Source of the DNA: an uncultured Oscillospiraceae bacterium
Lineage (GTDB): Bacteria; Bacillota; Clostridia; Oscillospirales; Ruminococcaceae
Direction of reading: 5' to 3'
Assembly (NCBI GenBank): GCA_934446565.1
Contig: CAKSEO010000003.1
Span: 1-64,000 of the forward strand
DNA length: 64,000 bases
This document shows, one piece after another, positions 43,779-53,454 of the stretch; within the stretch, counting starts at the first letter, position 1; each line of letters opens with the position of its first letter. Position numbers and translations under genes: made by a program. Below the pieces are notes generated by a model. That model saw nothing but the letters and a program-made list of their open reading frames with translations. It had not been told where the DNA came from and made no database searches.

Positions 43779-44321
43779 ATGGATCATATCTTTACCTACA
43801 GCAAGTCAAACCCCATTCCAGATGAAAAATTCGAACGGGTGTTCAGCATTCTTGAAAACTCATTCCCGCAGTCGGAGCGTGGAAACGCCAAGCTCCATCG
43901 CCGCGAGCATTCCAGGGATAATTTCCGCTGCATGTGCTGCGAGCCGGAGGGCGTCCCTGCTGCATTCATCAATTACTACGAGCTTCCGGAGCACGGCTTT
44001 ATCTTCGTCGAACATTTCGCCACCTCCCCGGAACTGCGTGGAAAAGGCGTCGGCTCCGGAATGATGAGGGAGCTGATCTCGTCCTCCAGACCCGCGCTGA
44101 TAGTCCTGGAGGTGGAACCTCCCGAGGACGAAACCGCCCGCCGCCGCGTGGGATTCTACCAGCGACTCGGCTTCACGCTGAACCCCGGAGAGTACTTCCA
44201 GCCGGCTTTCTACGGAAATCCCGACCCGCTGCCGCTCATGCTGATGTCCACAAGCCCGCTCGGCAGCTCGGATTTTACCGACGTTTCATCTGCAATTCAC
44301 CGCGAGATCTACAAAGTCTGA
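43779..44321 (+). CDS. GNAT-family N-acetyltransferase
   Basis: 180 residues. The acetyl-CoA site is LRGKGVGSGMM (about residues 83-93), preceded by the strand HGFIFVEHFATSP and followed by ALIVLEVEPP and a FYQRLGF motif near 133, all in GNAT order. The substrate is unknown. ATG 43779 has AAGGAG 6 nt upstream; the open frame back to 43473 runs antisense to sigK and is discarded. It stands alone between sigK and the EAL gene. Confidence 0.85.
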   Translation: MDHIFTYSKSNPIPDEKFERVFSILENSFPQSERGNAKLHRREHSRDNFRCMCCEPEGVPAAFINYYELPEHGFIFVEHFATSPELRGKGVGSGMMRELISSSRPALIVLEVEPPEDETARRRVGFYQRLGFTLNPGEYFQPAFYGNPDPLPLMLMSTSPLGSSDFTDVSSAIHREIYKV

Positions 44322-44482
44322 TTTCAATTCGAATTAGCGACTGTTTTAACAGCATAGTCTCTTATTTCCCGCACAGATGTTAAGTAATTATAATATTTCA
44401 GGTCTATTCCGTTCAAATCATGCAAAAGCAGTCGATTTTTATGCAACATTAACAAATCTTTTGTCCATGCCTTGTCAAAGTG

Positions 44483-44511
44483 TTGCAATTCAAATCGTTT
44501 CATGATATAAT
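44483..44511 (+). promoter_or_regulatory. SigA promoter of the second EAL gene
   Basis: TTGCAA, 17-bp spacer, TATAAT, about 40 nt before the start codon. Confidence 0.65.
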
Positions 44512-44549
44512 GTATATAATAGTACAGATAGCATCAAGAGGGATTCCCT

Positions 44550-46496
44550 ATGACTGAAAAACTTATACATCTGGATATTGCAGCACTGCTTATCCTTACG
44601 ATCGTTCTTATATCGCAGTTCACACGGCGCATGTCCAAGGGTACGACCAATCATTTCTTCATCGCGCTCGTAATAATGACGATACTTAGCGGCGCTTCCG
44701 ATATTTGGGCGGTCCTGCTGGATAACGCAGGCTCGCTGGACTACTCCGCGCGTTCACTCGCGCATTCAGTTTATCTGCTGGTATACAACTCGATATCGCC
44801 GCTGTTCCTGATGTTCGTCATCAGCCTGACGAACACCTGGGAAAAGATAACGTCGAACAAACCGGTGGCGTGCCTGATGGCATTGCCGTATCTCGGCGTT
44901 ATCGGGCTGCTGATTGCAAATGCATCCACGCACTGCATGTTTGATTTTGTGGACGGCGTCTACACTTTGGGACCGCTGTCGTTCCTGCCCTACAATATGG
45001 CGGGGATCTATATTCTGATAAGCATCATCTACATCATCGTCTACCGCAGGCTGTTCACCGTGCGGAAAATGCTCGCGTTGCTTATGATGCTGCCGATAAT
45101 GCGCTGCCTTGTGCTGTTACATGCGCTTGAACCGGATATCATGGTCATGGTTTTCGGCAACACCATCGGAGTTCTGATCATGGCAGTCATGATACAGCGT
45201 CCGGAAAACCTCATCGACTCGTTCACCGGGCTTTGCAAGTACAGCGCCTACGCCGAGGATATGAAAAAGAGCTTCGAGATACGAAACCATATCACAATTA
45301 TCCTGGTGAACATCTCGAACTACGACTCGATACAGAAAATTCTCGGCTACGACAAGACTCAGAAGCTGCTCATGAAAACCGGCAGGAAAATACTCGAACA
45401 GAACCGCGCCGCCAAGACCCACGGCGCTGCCTACTACCTTGACCGCGGACGCTTCCGGCTGGTCGTGAACTCCTACAACCGCATTAACGCGGAGCTTGTC
45501 GCCGGACTCATCAACAATGAGCTGCACAAGACCATCAAGATAGACCAGTTCGACCTGAACCTGATACCGTTCGTCTGCCTCGCAAAGTGCCCGGAGGACA
45601 TCGACAGCTTCCAGTCGCTGATATCCTTCGGAACCGATTTCCACGAAAAGCTCCCCTACAACGGCGAGGTTATACACGCCGATGGAAGCACCGTGAAGCG
45701 CATGGTATCGCTGCTCACCGGAGTTGACGGGATCATCGAGCGTGCACTTGCGAACCACGGGCTGCATGTTTACTACCAGCCCATATACTCTGTAGAAAAG
45801 AAAAAGTTCCTCTCTGCGGAGGCGCTGATAAGACTTATTGATGAAAAAGAGGGCTTTGTTTCCCCGGAGATATTTATTCCCGCGGCGGAAAAAAGCGGCG
45901 CGATACACAAGATAGGTGACTATGTTCTCAACGAGGTGTTCCGGTTCATTGCAAGCTCGGAATACAAAAAGCTCGGGCTGGAATACATTGAAATCAATCT
46001 GTCGGTGTCTCAGTGCATGAACCACGGACTTGCCGACAAGATACTTGAGCTGATGAGCCGCTACGGCGTTACCTCCAACCAGATAAACCTTGAAATAACG
46101 GAAACCGCCGCAAGCTACGACCAGAGCGTTATGACCGAAAACCTGACCCAGCTCAGCAATGCTGGTCTGACGTTCTCGCTGGACGACTACGGCACGGGAT
46201 ATTCCAACATGTACCGCATTGCGGCACTCCCGCTGAAGATAGTCAAGCTCGACAAGACTTTCGTCAACAACCAGAACAACAAAATGTGGACGATACTCCA
46301 GAACACCGTCAACATGATAAAGGACCTCAATATGGAGATAGTCGTCGAGGGCATAGAAACGAAAGAAATGGTGCAGAAATTCTCCGACCTGAAGTGCGAT
46401 TTCATTCAGGGTTACTTCTTCTCGAAGCCTATCCCGCAGCGCGAATTCGTGGAGTTCATCGACAGGTGGAACAACCGCGAACGCATCACTACATAA
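44550..46496 (+). CDS. Membrane-bound EAL-domain protein with degenerate GGDEF, paralogue of the one at 158
   Basis: 648 residues with the same layout as the first EAL protein: about seven N-terminal membrane segments, a GGDEF-like domain whose motif reads LDRGRFRL, and a complete EAL domain (EALIRL, NLSVSQ, EITE, DDYGTGYSN, KLDKT, VEGIET, QGYFFSKP). Long stretches of the two EAL domains are identical (for example GFVSPEIFIPAAEKSGAIHK). Both are probably c-di-GMP phosphodiesterases with a pseudo-GGDEF regulatory domain; the membrane parts differ more. It has a weak ribosome site (AGAGGG) and its own promoter and terminator. Base composition is GC-richer than in the copy at 158. Confidence 0.9.
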   Translation: MTEKLIHLDIAALLILTIVLISQFTRRMSKGTTNHFFIALVIMTILSGASDIWAVLLDNAGSLDYSARSLAHSVYLLVYNSISPLFLMFVISLTNTWEKITSNKPVACLMALPYLGVIGLLIANASTHCMFDFVDGVYTLGPLSFLPYNMAGIYILISIIYIIVYRRLFTVRKMLALLMMLPIMRCLVLLHALEPDIMVMVFGNTIGVLIMAVMIQRPENLIDSFTGLCKYSAYAEDMKKSFEIRNHITIILVNISNYDSIQKILGYDKTQKLLMKTGRKILEQNRAAKTHGAAYYLDRGRFRLVVNSYNRINAELVAGLINNELHKTIKIDQFDLNLIPFVCLAKCPEDIDSFQSLISFGTDFHEKLPYNGEVIHADGSTVKRMVSLLTGVDGIIERALANHGLHVYYQPIYSVEKKKFLSAEALIRLIDEKEGFVSPEIFIPAAEKSGAIHKIGDYVLNEVFRFIASSEYKKLGLEYIEINLSVSQCMNHGLADKILELMSRYGVTSNQINLEITETAASYDQSVMTENLTQLSNAGLTFSLDDYGTGYSNMYRIAALPLKIVKLDKTFVNNQNNKMWTILQNTVNMIKDLNMEIVVEGIETKEMVQKFSDLKCDFIQGYFFSKPIPQREFVEFIDRWNNRERITT

Positions 46497-46500
46497 TATC

Positions 46501-46535
46501 AAAAGTGCAGTCAGCCGGCTGCACTTTTCCTTTTA
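46501..46535 (+). terminator. Terminator of the second EAL gene
   Basis: AAAAGTGCAG/CTGCACTTTT with an 8-nt loop, followed by CCTTTT. Confidence 0.75.
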
Positions 46536-46585
46536 TTTCCGCGGAAATCATGCGGATTTTCGCGCACAATACTACGGGTGATATT

Positions 46586-46957
46586 ATGAAGTACTTTTTT
46601 GAGGGAATGCTCTGCGGAGTGCTCAACGGATTTTTCGGCAGCGGCGGCGGTGTCGCAGCCGTCCCGATACTGGAGCATGAGCAGCGTAAGCTCCAGCCGG
46701 AGCTCTCCCCCGCCGACGCAATGAAGCACGCGCACGCAGATTCCGTAGCGCTGATCTTCGTGCTGAGTATTACGGCGGCTGTGTGCTATATGTTCAGCGG
46801 TGGGATAGATTTCGCGACTGCGTTTTCCTACGTTCCCTGGGGAGCCGGCGGTGCGCTCGCGGGCGCGTTCTTCCTGCGGAGGATACGCGCGGTATGGCTC
46901 CAGCGGCTGTTCGGAGCGCTCATCTGCGCAGCGGCGGTGAGGTCGCTGCTGTCATGA
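46586..46957 (+). CDS. TSUP (TauE/SafE) transporter, first half protein
   Basis: 123 residues with about four membrane segments. GVLNGFFGSGGGVAAVP near residue 12 is the conserved first-helix glycine motif of the TauE/SafE family, and HAHADSVALIFVLSI is the following conserved stretch. Full members have two such halves in one chain of about 250 residues. Here the second half is a separate gene overlapping by ATGA, so the two would assemble as a complex. The substrate is probably a sulfonate, sulfite or other organic anion. Confidence 0.8.
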   Translation: MKYFFEGMLCGVLNGFFGSGGGVAAVPILEHEQRKLQPELSPADAMKHAHADSVALIFVLSITAAVCYMFSGGIDFATAFSYVPWGAGGALAGAFFLRRIRAVWLQRLFGALICAAAVRSLLS

Positions 46958-47355
46958 TACAGGCTATAGTAGGAGCGCTTTCCGGGGTCATCGCGTCCAT
47001 GGGACTCGGCGGCGGATTCGTGCTGCTGATCTGGCTGACCCTCCATGATGGAATGCAGCAGCGACAGGCACAGGGCGTGAACCTGCTGTTTTTCCTGCCT
47101 ATCGCGCTGATATCCGTGATAATGCACCTGCGCGGCGGACTGATAGACAAGCGACTGATCCTGCGAATGATCCCCGGCGGCGTGCTGGGAGCAGTCCTTG
47201 GGACGTTTGCTGCTAACCTGGTCGGGAACGACCTGCTGCGGAAAATCTACGCGGTGTTCCTGCTAGTGTTCGGTCTGCGGGAACTGTTCCGCAAGCCCCC
47301 TGAAAAAGAAAAAGTCCCCGAAAAACCGGGGACGTCGGAAACAGATAAGCTATAA
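46954..47355 (+). CDS. TSUP (TauE/SafE) transporter, second half protein
   Basis: 133 residues with four membrane segments. It starts with the second copy of the motif (GVIASMGLGGGFVLLIWL) and then GVNLLFFLPIALISV, and ends in a charged cytoplasmic tail (PPEKEKVPEKPG). The ATG overlaps the first-half stop (ATGA), so translation is coupled. A terminator-like region with GGGGAC repeats follows near 47310-47340. It faces the convergent EamA gene. Confidence 0.8.
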   Translation: MIQAIVGALSGVIASMGLGGGFVLLIWLTLHDGMQQRQAQGVNLLFFLPIALISVIMHLRGGLIDKRLILRMIPGGVLGAVLGTFAANLVGNDLLRKIYAVFLLVFGLRELFRKPPEKEKVPEKPGTSETDKL

Positions 47356-47381
47356 TCAAACCACCGCAGCAAACAACAGTT

Positions 47382-48263
47382 TCACACATCGCTGTGACGG
47401 TTGTTATACTTGAACATAACGAACGCCGCCGCGATTATTATCGCATAACCTACGAAGCTCAGGACATCCGGCATCTGACCAAGCACGACAAACCCGATGA
47501 GCGCCGCGAAGATTATCTGCGAATAATCATAGATGGAGACCTGCTTCGCCGGAGCGTAGGAATACGCGGTAGTGATGCAGAACTGCGCGATAGCTGCGCT
47601 GACGCCCGCGCCTACCAGCATGAGCACCTGCGTCCAGGACATGGGCTTGAAATCCAGCATCATCAGAGGGAACGCCACCAGCGACGAAAATGCTGAGAAG
47701 AAGAACACAACGTAATAACTCTTGACGCCCTTCCCCGTTGCGCGGCGGACGAACGTGTAAGCCGCTCCCGCGCACATTCCCCCGCAGAATCCCGCGATGG
47801 AAGCGCCGAGCTCCGCATTCTGGAAGCTGGGTTTGATAACGAACAGCGCTCCGATGAACGCAGTAAGGATTATCGCCCACTGCACCTTATTTGCGCGCTC
47901 TTTCAGCAGAAACGTCGAAAAGATTATCGCAAAGAACGGTGACATTTTGTTCAGCAGCGAAGCGTCCGAAAGGCTCAGCCGGTCTATCGCATAGAAGTTC
48001 AGGATGACCCCCGCATAGCCGCACGCCGACCGCATGAACAGGTCGAACCTCGCGCCTTTCGGCGGGATTATCGAACAGCGGTTCTTTATCATCGCGCCGC
48101 TCGCGATGAACAGTGCGAAAAAGTTTCGGAAAAACGTTTTCTGGATAGTCGGAATGTCCCCGGAAAGCCTGACGAACATGTTCATCAGCGCGAAGAAAAA
48201 CGCAGACGTGATGAGGAACAGTATCGCTTTATTCAGGCGGGATATACCTTTCTTTTCAGGCAT
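47382..48263 (-). CDS. EamA-family drug/metabolite transporter
   Basis: 293 residues with ten predicted membrane helices in two EamA repeats. The first repeat has the typical FFRNFFALF segment after helix 2 and LLNKMSPFFAIIFSTFLLKE; the second has KQVSIYDYSQIIFAALIGF. These are inner-membrane exporters/importers of small metabolites; the substrate is not predictable. The gene overlaps the end of pdxY by 8 nt, so a link to vitamin B6 metabolism is possible but unproven. Confidence 0.85.
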   Translation of the reverse strand: MPEKKGISRLNKAILFLITSAFFFALMNMFVRLSGDIPTIQKTFFRNFFALFIASGAMIKNRCSIIPPKGARFDLFMRSACGYAGVILNFYAIDRLSLSDASLLNKMSPFFAIIFSTFLLKERANKVQWAIILTAFIGALFVIKPSFQNAELGASIAGFCGGMCAGAAYTFVRRATGKGVKSYYVVFFFSAFSSLVAFPLMMLDFKPMSWTQVLMLVGAGVSAAIAQFCITTAYSYAPAKQVSIYDYSQIIFAALIGFVVLGQMPDVLSFVGYAIIIAAAFVMFKYNNRHSDV

Positions 48264-49104
48264 CAGACCGCCCCTTTTCGATATCAGACAGCATTCGGAT
48301 GTACTCGCCGAGCACCGGCTGGAAATGTATCCCGTAGAATCTGCGGTCGGGAGCGTCGGCGGTGTATTCTACCGCCGCGTAGGTGAATTTCGTCGCTATA
48401 TCCAGAGCCAGCGGATAGTCTGCGCCTCTGAGCACCGCTCCCAACAGAGCCGAAGCGAACACGTCCCCCGTACCGGAACATGCGACGTCCTTTTTAGGGG
48501 TCAGGCACTCTGTGAATGTTCCGTCGAAGCAGCCCACAGCGCCTAACTGCCCCTTTTCCGAGAACCCGGTTATAACAGCGAACTTCACGCCGAACGAGCA
48601 CAGCTCCCGCAGCATTTCCTTGGTTTCGTGCAGCGTCGGGCAGGGATTGAAACTCCGCCCGGTGAGCAGACAAGCTTCCGTTATGTTGGGTGTGATGATA
48701 TCCGCGCCCTCAATGAACTTCCGCATTCTCGCGGGGTAGTCGTCGGTAAGGGCGGCGTACATCTTTCCATTGTCGCCCATCACCGGGTCGATGAACAGCG
48801 GCGTACCCGGCTTACGGAAGCGGCGTATGAACCCCTCGATGTGCTCTATCTGGTCGATGGACGCGATGTATCCGGTGTATATCCCCTCAAAATCTATGTG
48901 CTCGCGCTCCAGCTGGTCGCTTATAGGCGTGAGCTGCTCGGTGAGGTCTATGCTGTAGAATGTCGGGAATCCCGTGTGGTTGGAAAGCAACGCGGTAGGT
49001 ATCCCGCAACACTCCACCCCTGCCGCAGACAGCACCGGAATAGCGGCGGTCAGCGAGCAGCTCCCCACGCAGGAGAAATCTTGTATCGTAACTATCCTTT
49101 TCAT
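48256..49104 (-). CDS. pdxY: Pyridoxamine/pyridoxal kinase
   Basis: About 282 residues of the ribokinase superfamily, phosphorylating pyridoxal and pyridoxamine in B6 salvage. It has the N-terminal QDFSCVGSCSL motif, the FIDPVMGDNGK metal/phosphate motif (about 106-116), TPNITEACLLTG (about 138-149) and the anion-hole motif CSGTGDVFAS (about 214-223). ATG 49104 is 5 nt after the histidine kinase stop; a TTG at 49113 overlapping that stop is an alternative. It is co-oriented with the histidine kinase and the EamA transporter. Confidence 0.88.
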   Translation of the reverse strand: MKRIVTIQDFSCVGSCSLTAAIPVLSAAGVECCGIPTALLSNHTGFPTFYSIDLTEQLTPISDQLEREHIDFEGIYTGYIASIDQIEHIEGFIRRFRKPGTPLFIDPVMGDNGKMYAALTDDYPARMRKFIEGADIITPNITEACLLTGRSFNPCPTLHETKEMLRELCSFGVKFAVITGFSEKGQLGAVGCFDGTFTECLTPKKDVACSGTGDVFASALLGAVLRGADYPLALDIATKFTYAAVEYTADAPDRRFYGIHFQPVLGEYIRMLSDIEKGRSDA

Positions 49105-49109
49105 TGTGT

Positions 49110-51974
49110 TCAACTCTGGTTCTTTACTTTATAGTCGGGTATCCATCTGCGGAGCGCCGCGGTCAGCGAACGTACTTCCAGCGGCTTTGCGACATGCCCG
49201 TTCATGCCGTGTTCCTTTGCAATTTTTACATCCTCGATGAACGCGTTCGCGGTCATCGCGATTATCGGTATCGTCTTTGCGTCAGGACGGTCGAGAGCGC
49301 GTATCTTATCGGAGGCGCGATGACCGTCCAGAATCGGCATCTGTATATCCATGAATATCAGGCTATAGTAGCCAACAGGCGACTTGCTGAACATCTCCAC
49401 CGCCTCTGCGCCGTTGCTTGCGACCTCCGTCACAAGCCCCGCCTCGGCAAGGAATTCCGACGCTATCTCCGCGTTGAATTCCAGGTCCTCCGCAAGCAGT
49501 ATGTGCTTTCCGCCGAAGTCGTAATCCGACATGCGCTCGCGTCTGGTCTGCTCGTCCATCGAGATCCCGCCGATGTAGCTCGGCTCCTCCGCGCCCTTTT
49601 TCAGCGCGACTGTCACATCAAACATCGAGCCCTTTCCGACCTCGCTGTTGATGGAAATGTCGCCGTTCATCATGCGCGCGATGTTTATTGCGATGGCCAT
49701 TCCCAGTCCGTTGCCCTGGATACCGCTTATGCGGTCGTCGTCTGCGCGCACGAACGGATCGAATATCTTATGCAAGAACTCCTGGCTCATTCCGATTCCG
49801 GTGTCCTTTACCGTGAACAGGTATCGGCATATTCCGTGATGGTCGGGGTTCAGCTCCTTGACCGAGAAGTGTATCTCGCCGCCGTCCGGAGTGTACTTCA
49901 CCGCGTTGCTGAGTATGTTCATCAGCAGCTGGCGCAGCTTTGCCTGGTCGCCTATAACTGAATAGTTAAGCCCCGGCTCTGTCTCGACGGTAAATATCTG
50001 GTGCTTCTTGTCAGTCAGGGTGCGTATAGTCCCAGTGGTGTCGTCGATGAAAGTTTTCAGGTCGAACGGCTCGCTCGCCAGGGTGGTTTTTCCGCTCTCT
50101 ATCGAGGACAGGTCCAGGACATTGTTGATTATCTCCAGCAGCTGATGTCCGGAGGTCTGTATCTTCTCAAGGCAGTCGTTCACCCTGGCGGTATCGTCGA
50201 TGTGCTCCTGCGCTATCACGGACATTCCCAGGATGGAATTCAGCGGCGTGCGGATATCGTGGCTCATCTGGCTCATGAATATCGTCTTGGCGGAATTCGC
50301 GTGCTGCGCCTGGTCGAATGCGTCGCGGAGAGCCTGTTCAACGCGTTTCGCCTGGTCGTGCTCCCCGGTGATATCCCGGACATAGGTGAGCCCCCAGATA
50401 TCCCCGGTCTCCATATCCAGCGTGAGTATTACCGCCTCGCGGAAATATCCCGTCTTTTCTCCGATGCAGAACTCGTACTCGGTATCGAAGCTGCGGCGGT
50501 GGCTGTTGTACATATCCGCGAGCGTTTTCGTGCAGAATGTCCGGCGGAAATTCTCGGCGGCCTTGACGTCAACGAACAGCTCTGATTTTTTCCTGATATA
50601 CTCGTTATAAGAGCACGGTACAGCAAGTCCCATCTGCGGCAGAAGCGCGTCAACGCCCTCCTGCTCGATTATCTCATCATAGATGATATCCCGGGTGATA
50701 TTGTAAGTATAGACAGCTATCGCATTGGACAGTATCGCCTGTCTGTACTGGCTCTCGGAACGCAGCGCGCGTTCCAGCCGCTGCTGGTAGCGCAGCTCCC
50801 TGAGTTTTTCGGTAGTCACCTGCTGAACGCTTAGTATCGCGAGGGCAGGCTCGCCGTTCTCATCCGCAGATGACATGAATGCCTGGATACGCAGCCATTC
50901 CGGCTCTCCTCCGGTTGTACGGCAGAATTCGCACTCTATCATCTTTTCACCGGCGCGGAACTGTTCCGTCATGTGTTCAATGCTGTAGTTGAACAGTATA
51001 GCGTTCCTGTCGGCGGGGCTGCATCCGCAGTTATCAGCGAACCTAAGCAGCGCTTCATTGTATTGACCTATTTCATTAAAATGCTCTGCAAAAAGCCCCT
51101 GCTTGTCCGAGGAGGAATAGAAGCTCCCCCCGCGCAGGTCGATGAGGTCGAGTATCATGTAGGGTATCGCCAGCCCGTTTATCAGGCGGTTCCGCAGCTC
51201 CTCCATGAATATCGCGCGGTGGTCTGCGGCGATACGCCGGAAAACAATGAATTCCGGGTAACGCCCGGCAAGGCTCTGCTTCATTCTTACAAGCCGCAGA
51301 TTGACCCAGCAGGGACCGTCCGGACGCATGAATCGGAATTCCCCGTGTACCTCATCGGAGCTTGCAAATGCGGAAATCACAGTGCTGCGGGTGAGCATTT
51401 CAATAAGCCTGGGGCGGTCGTCCGGGTGTATGCAGAACTGGAACTTCTCCAGCCACTCGTCGTAGCTGCATTCGCAGCCCGCCGTCGTACTGGTGTTGAA
51501 GTAGTCGTTGAGCAGCATGAGCCTGCCCTGTTCGATGTCGGTCAGCGCGCAGAAAGCAAAGCTGTCCAGCATTTTTTCGCCGAGCAGCCTTGTCAGCAGC
51601 TGGAGGTCCGGGTCGTAGCCGTAGAGCTGCGTGCGGTCAGCGGGCACTCCCTTGAAGAAGCCGTAGATGGTCACGGCACCGTTATCCTTGCCAGCCAGCA
51701 TTCCGGTGCTGTAGGCGGTGTAGAGTCCCTTGGTCTTGTGCCGCCAGCGGTATTTCACCTCCGCGCGGATATTGTGGCGGGTGCTGGCGATAGCTTCCTT
51801 GACGACCGGCATATCATCCGGGTGGACGCACTCCTCCCACATGCGGTAGTTGCCTTCGGGGTCGGAATTGTCCTTTACCCCGAATATCTTCATGAAATCC
51901 TCGTCAAAAAAAAGCTGATGGGGATATCCCCTGCGGATAACCATTCTGAACGTTCCTGAAATAATCGAATCCAT
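49110..51974 (-). CDS. PAS-containing hybrid histidine kinase with receiver domain
   Basis: 954 residues with no membrane segment, so cytoplasmic. The N-terminal ~550 residues contain several PAS/PAC-type modules (for example the WEECVHPDD and FCIHPDDRPRL segments). A HisKA domain has His in SHDIRTPLNSILGM (about 575), followed by HATPase_c (NILSNAVKYTPDGG, DTGIGMSQEF, GNGLGMAIA). A C-terminal receiver (about 810-930) has the phospho-acceptor Asp in LIFMDIQMP. No separate output protein is next to it, so it may pass phosphate on to an Hpt protein elsewhere. GGGGGAG precedes the ATG. Signal unknown. Confidence 0.9.
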   Translation of the reverse strand: MDSIISGTFRMVIRRGYPHQLFFDEDFMKIFGVKDNSDPEGNYRMWEECVHPDDMPVVKEAIASTRHNIRAEVKYRWRHKTKGLYTAYSTGMLAGKDNGAVTIYGFFKGVPADRTQLYGYDPDLQLLTRLLGEKMLDSFAFCALTDIEQGRLMLLNDYFNTSTTAGCECSYDEWLEKFQFCIHPDDRPRLIEMLTRSTVISAFASSDEVHGEFRFMRPDGPCWVNLRLVRMKQSLAGRYPEFIVFRRIAADHRAIFMEELRNRLINGLAIPYMILDLIDLRGGSFYSSSDKQGLFAEHFNEIGQYNEALLRFADNCGCSPADRNAILFNYSIEHMTEQFRAGEKMIECEFCRTTGGEPEWLRIQAFMSSADENGEPALAILSVQQVTTEKLRELRYQQRLERALRSESQYRQAILSNAIAVYTYNITRDIIYDEIIEQEGVDALLPQMGLAVPCSYNEYIRKKSELFVDVKAAENFRRTFCTKTLADMYNSHRRSFDTEYEFCIGEKTGYFREAVILTLDMETGDIWGLTYVRDITGEHDQAKRVEQALRDAFDQAQHANSAKTIFMSQMSHDIRTPLNSILGMSVIAQEHIDDTARVNDCLEKIQTSGHQLLEIINNVLDLSSIESGKTTLASEPFDLKTFIDDTTGTIRTLTDKKHQIFTVETEPGLNYSVIGDQAKLRQLLMNILSNAVKYTPDGGEIHFSVKELNPDHHGICRYLFTVKDTGIGMSQEFLHKIFDPFVRADDDRISGIQGNGLGMAIAINIARMMNGDISINSEVGKGSMFDVTVALKKGAEEPSYIGGISMDEQTRRERMSDYDFGGKHILLAEDLEFNAEIASEFLAEAGLVTEVASNGAEAVEMFSKSPVGYYSLIFMDIQMPILDGHRASDKIRALDRPDAKTIPIIAMTANAFIEDVKIAKEHGMNGHVAKPLEVRSLTAALRRWIPDYKVKNQS

Positions 51975-51998
51975 CGGGAATCTCCCCCTCTTTAATTA

Positions 51999-53192
51999 TC
52001 AATCTCTGCTGTAAAGGTCTCTCGTGTAGACCTTTCCGCTGACGTCGCTGAGCTCGCTGCTCATGCGGTTTGCAAGTATCACATCCGAGCGGCGCTTGAA
52101 CTCGCCGAAGTCGCGGCAAACCTCGTAATCGAAGAACTCCTGTCCTTCTTTCAGCGTGGGCTCGAAGATTATCACCTTTATGCCGCGCTTTTCAAGGCGC
52201 TTCATTATGCCCTGTATGGAGCTCTGGCGGAAGTTGTCTGAATTCGACTTCATCGTAAGGCGGTAAACGCCGACCGTCTGCGGTTTCATGGACGCGATGT
52301 GTTCCGCGATGTAATCCTTACGGGTCTTGTTGGCGGCAACTATCGCGGTTATGATGTCGTTGGGAACATCCGCGTAATTTGCAAGCAGCTGCTTCGTATC
52401 CTTGGGCAGGCAGTAGCCGCCGTATCCGAAGCTCGGATTGTTGTAATGCGAGCCGATACGCGGGTCAAGTCCTACGCCGTCGATTATCTCGCGGGCGTTG
52501 AGCCCTTTCATCTCTGCGTAGGTGTCCAGCTCGTTAAAGTAAGCTACGCGCAGCGCAAGGTAAGTATTGCTGAACAGCTTTACCGCCTCCGCCTCGGTGG
52601 GGTTGAGGTGCAGCGTGGGGATATCCTGCTTTATCGCGCCCTGCTGGAGCAGTCCGGCGAAAACATGAGCGCGCTCGACAGAATCCGCCCAGTCCTGCGG
52701 CGCTCCGACGATAATGCGGGAGGGGTACAGGTTATCGTACAGCGCCTGACCCTCGCGCAGGAATTCCGGAGAGAATATCAGACGGTGCGCATTATCTGTA
52801 TATTTCTTGTGGAGCCCGGCGGTGAACCCTACCGGCACGGTGGACTTCACAACTATAGTGCAGTGGTCGTTAACAGAAAGGACCTGGTCGATAACTCCCT
52901 CGACCGATGATGTGTCGAAGTAGTTCTTCTCCGCGTCGTAGTTGGTGGGAGTTGCGATGACAACAAGCTCAGCTGTTGTGTATGCCGGATTCCATTCAGT
53001 GGTCGCTGTTAGGGTGAGCGGCTTTTCTGCGAGGTATTCCTCAATGTATTTATCCGCGATGGGCGATTTCTTCGAATTTATGAGCGCCACCTTTTCCGGA
53101 ATTATATCCACTGCGGTGACGTCGTTGTGCTGGGACAGCAGCACCGCCATCGAAAGTCCGACGTATCCTGTTCCCGCTACGGTTATTTTCAT
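51999..53192 (-). CDS. ugd: UDP-glucose 6-dehydrogenase family
   Basis: 397 residues. It oxidises UDP-glucose (or a related UDP/GDP sugar) to the uronic acid with two NAD. The NAD motif is [10 protein letters not shown] (7-16). SPEFLREG (about 144-151) and the catalytic Cys in [13 protein letters not shown] (about 250-262) are intact. Length and motifs fit the bacterial Ugd group that feeds capsule and exopolysaccharide synthesis. GGGGGAAAA precedes the ATG. It stands between the histidine kinase gene (same direction) and the divergent bile-salt-hydrolase gene. No polysaccharide cluster is adjacent. Confidence 0.9.
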   Translation of the reverse strand: MKITVAGTGYVGLSMAVLLSQHNDVTAVDIIPEKVALINSKKSPIADKYIEEYLAEKPLTLTATTEWNPAYTTAELVVIATPTNYDAEKNYFDTSSVEGVIDQVLSVNDHCTIVVKSTVPVGFTAGLHKKYTDNAHRLIFSPEFLREGQALYDNLYPSRIIVGAPQDWADSVERAHVFAGLLQQGAIKQDIPTLHLNPTEAEAVKLFSNTYLALRVAYFNELDTYAEMKGLNAREIIDGVGLDPRIGSHYNNPSFGYGGYCLPKDTKQLLANYADVPNDIITAIVAANKTRKDYIAEHIASMKPQTVGVYRLTMKSNSDNFRQSSIQGIMKRLEKRGIKVIIFEPTLKEGQEFFDYEVCRDFGEFKRRSDVILANRMSSELSDVSGKVYTRDLYSRD

Positions 53193-53370
53193 ATCTTTTT
53201 CCCCCTGATGGAAATTTATTATCTAGATAGAACGCTGTTTTCTGAGACACAGCTTAACTATTATATTATAGTACCTCAGACGTAAATTGTCAAGTGATGA
53301 ACGATATCCACGATATACAAATCTTTTCAAGGAAAACTGTGATATTTTGATGATAACTTAACAGAAATTG

Positions 53371-53399
53371 TTGACCATCAGCAGGAAACATGCTATAAT
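53371..53399 (+). promoter_or_regulatory. SigA promoter of the choloylglycine hydrolase gene
   Basis: TTGACC, 17-bp spacer, TATAAT, about 55 nt before the start codon. Confidence 0.7.
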
Positions 53400-53454
53400 A
53401 CTTCATGCACAATCGGGCATGATAATACCAACGATATGAAAGCGAGGAAGTAAT

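Noticed and set aside
45117..46502. A 461-codon open frame on the minus strand opposite the second EAL gene
   Set aside because: It has no ribosome site or domain and is the antisense shadow of a gene with clear EAL motifs; GC-rich codon bias keeps the frame open.
50973..51959. A 328-codon open frame antisense to the histidine kinase
   Set aside because: Shadow of the PAS-rich part of the kinase gene; no start context.
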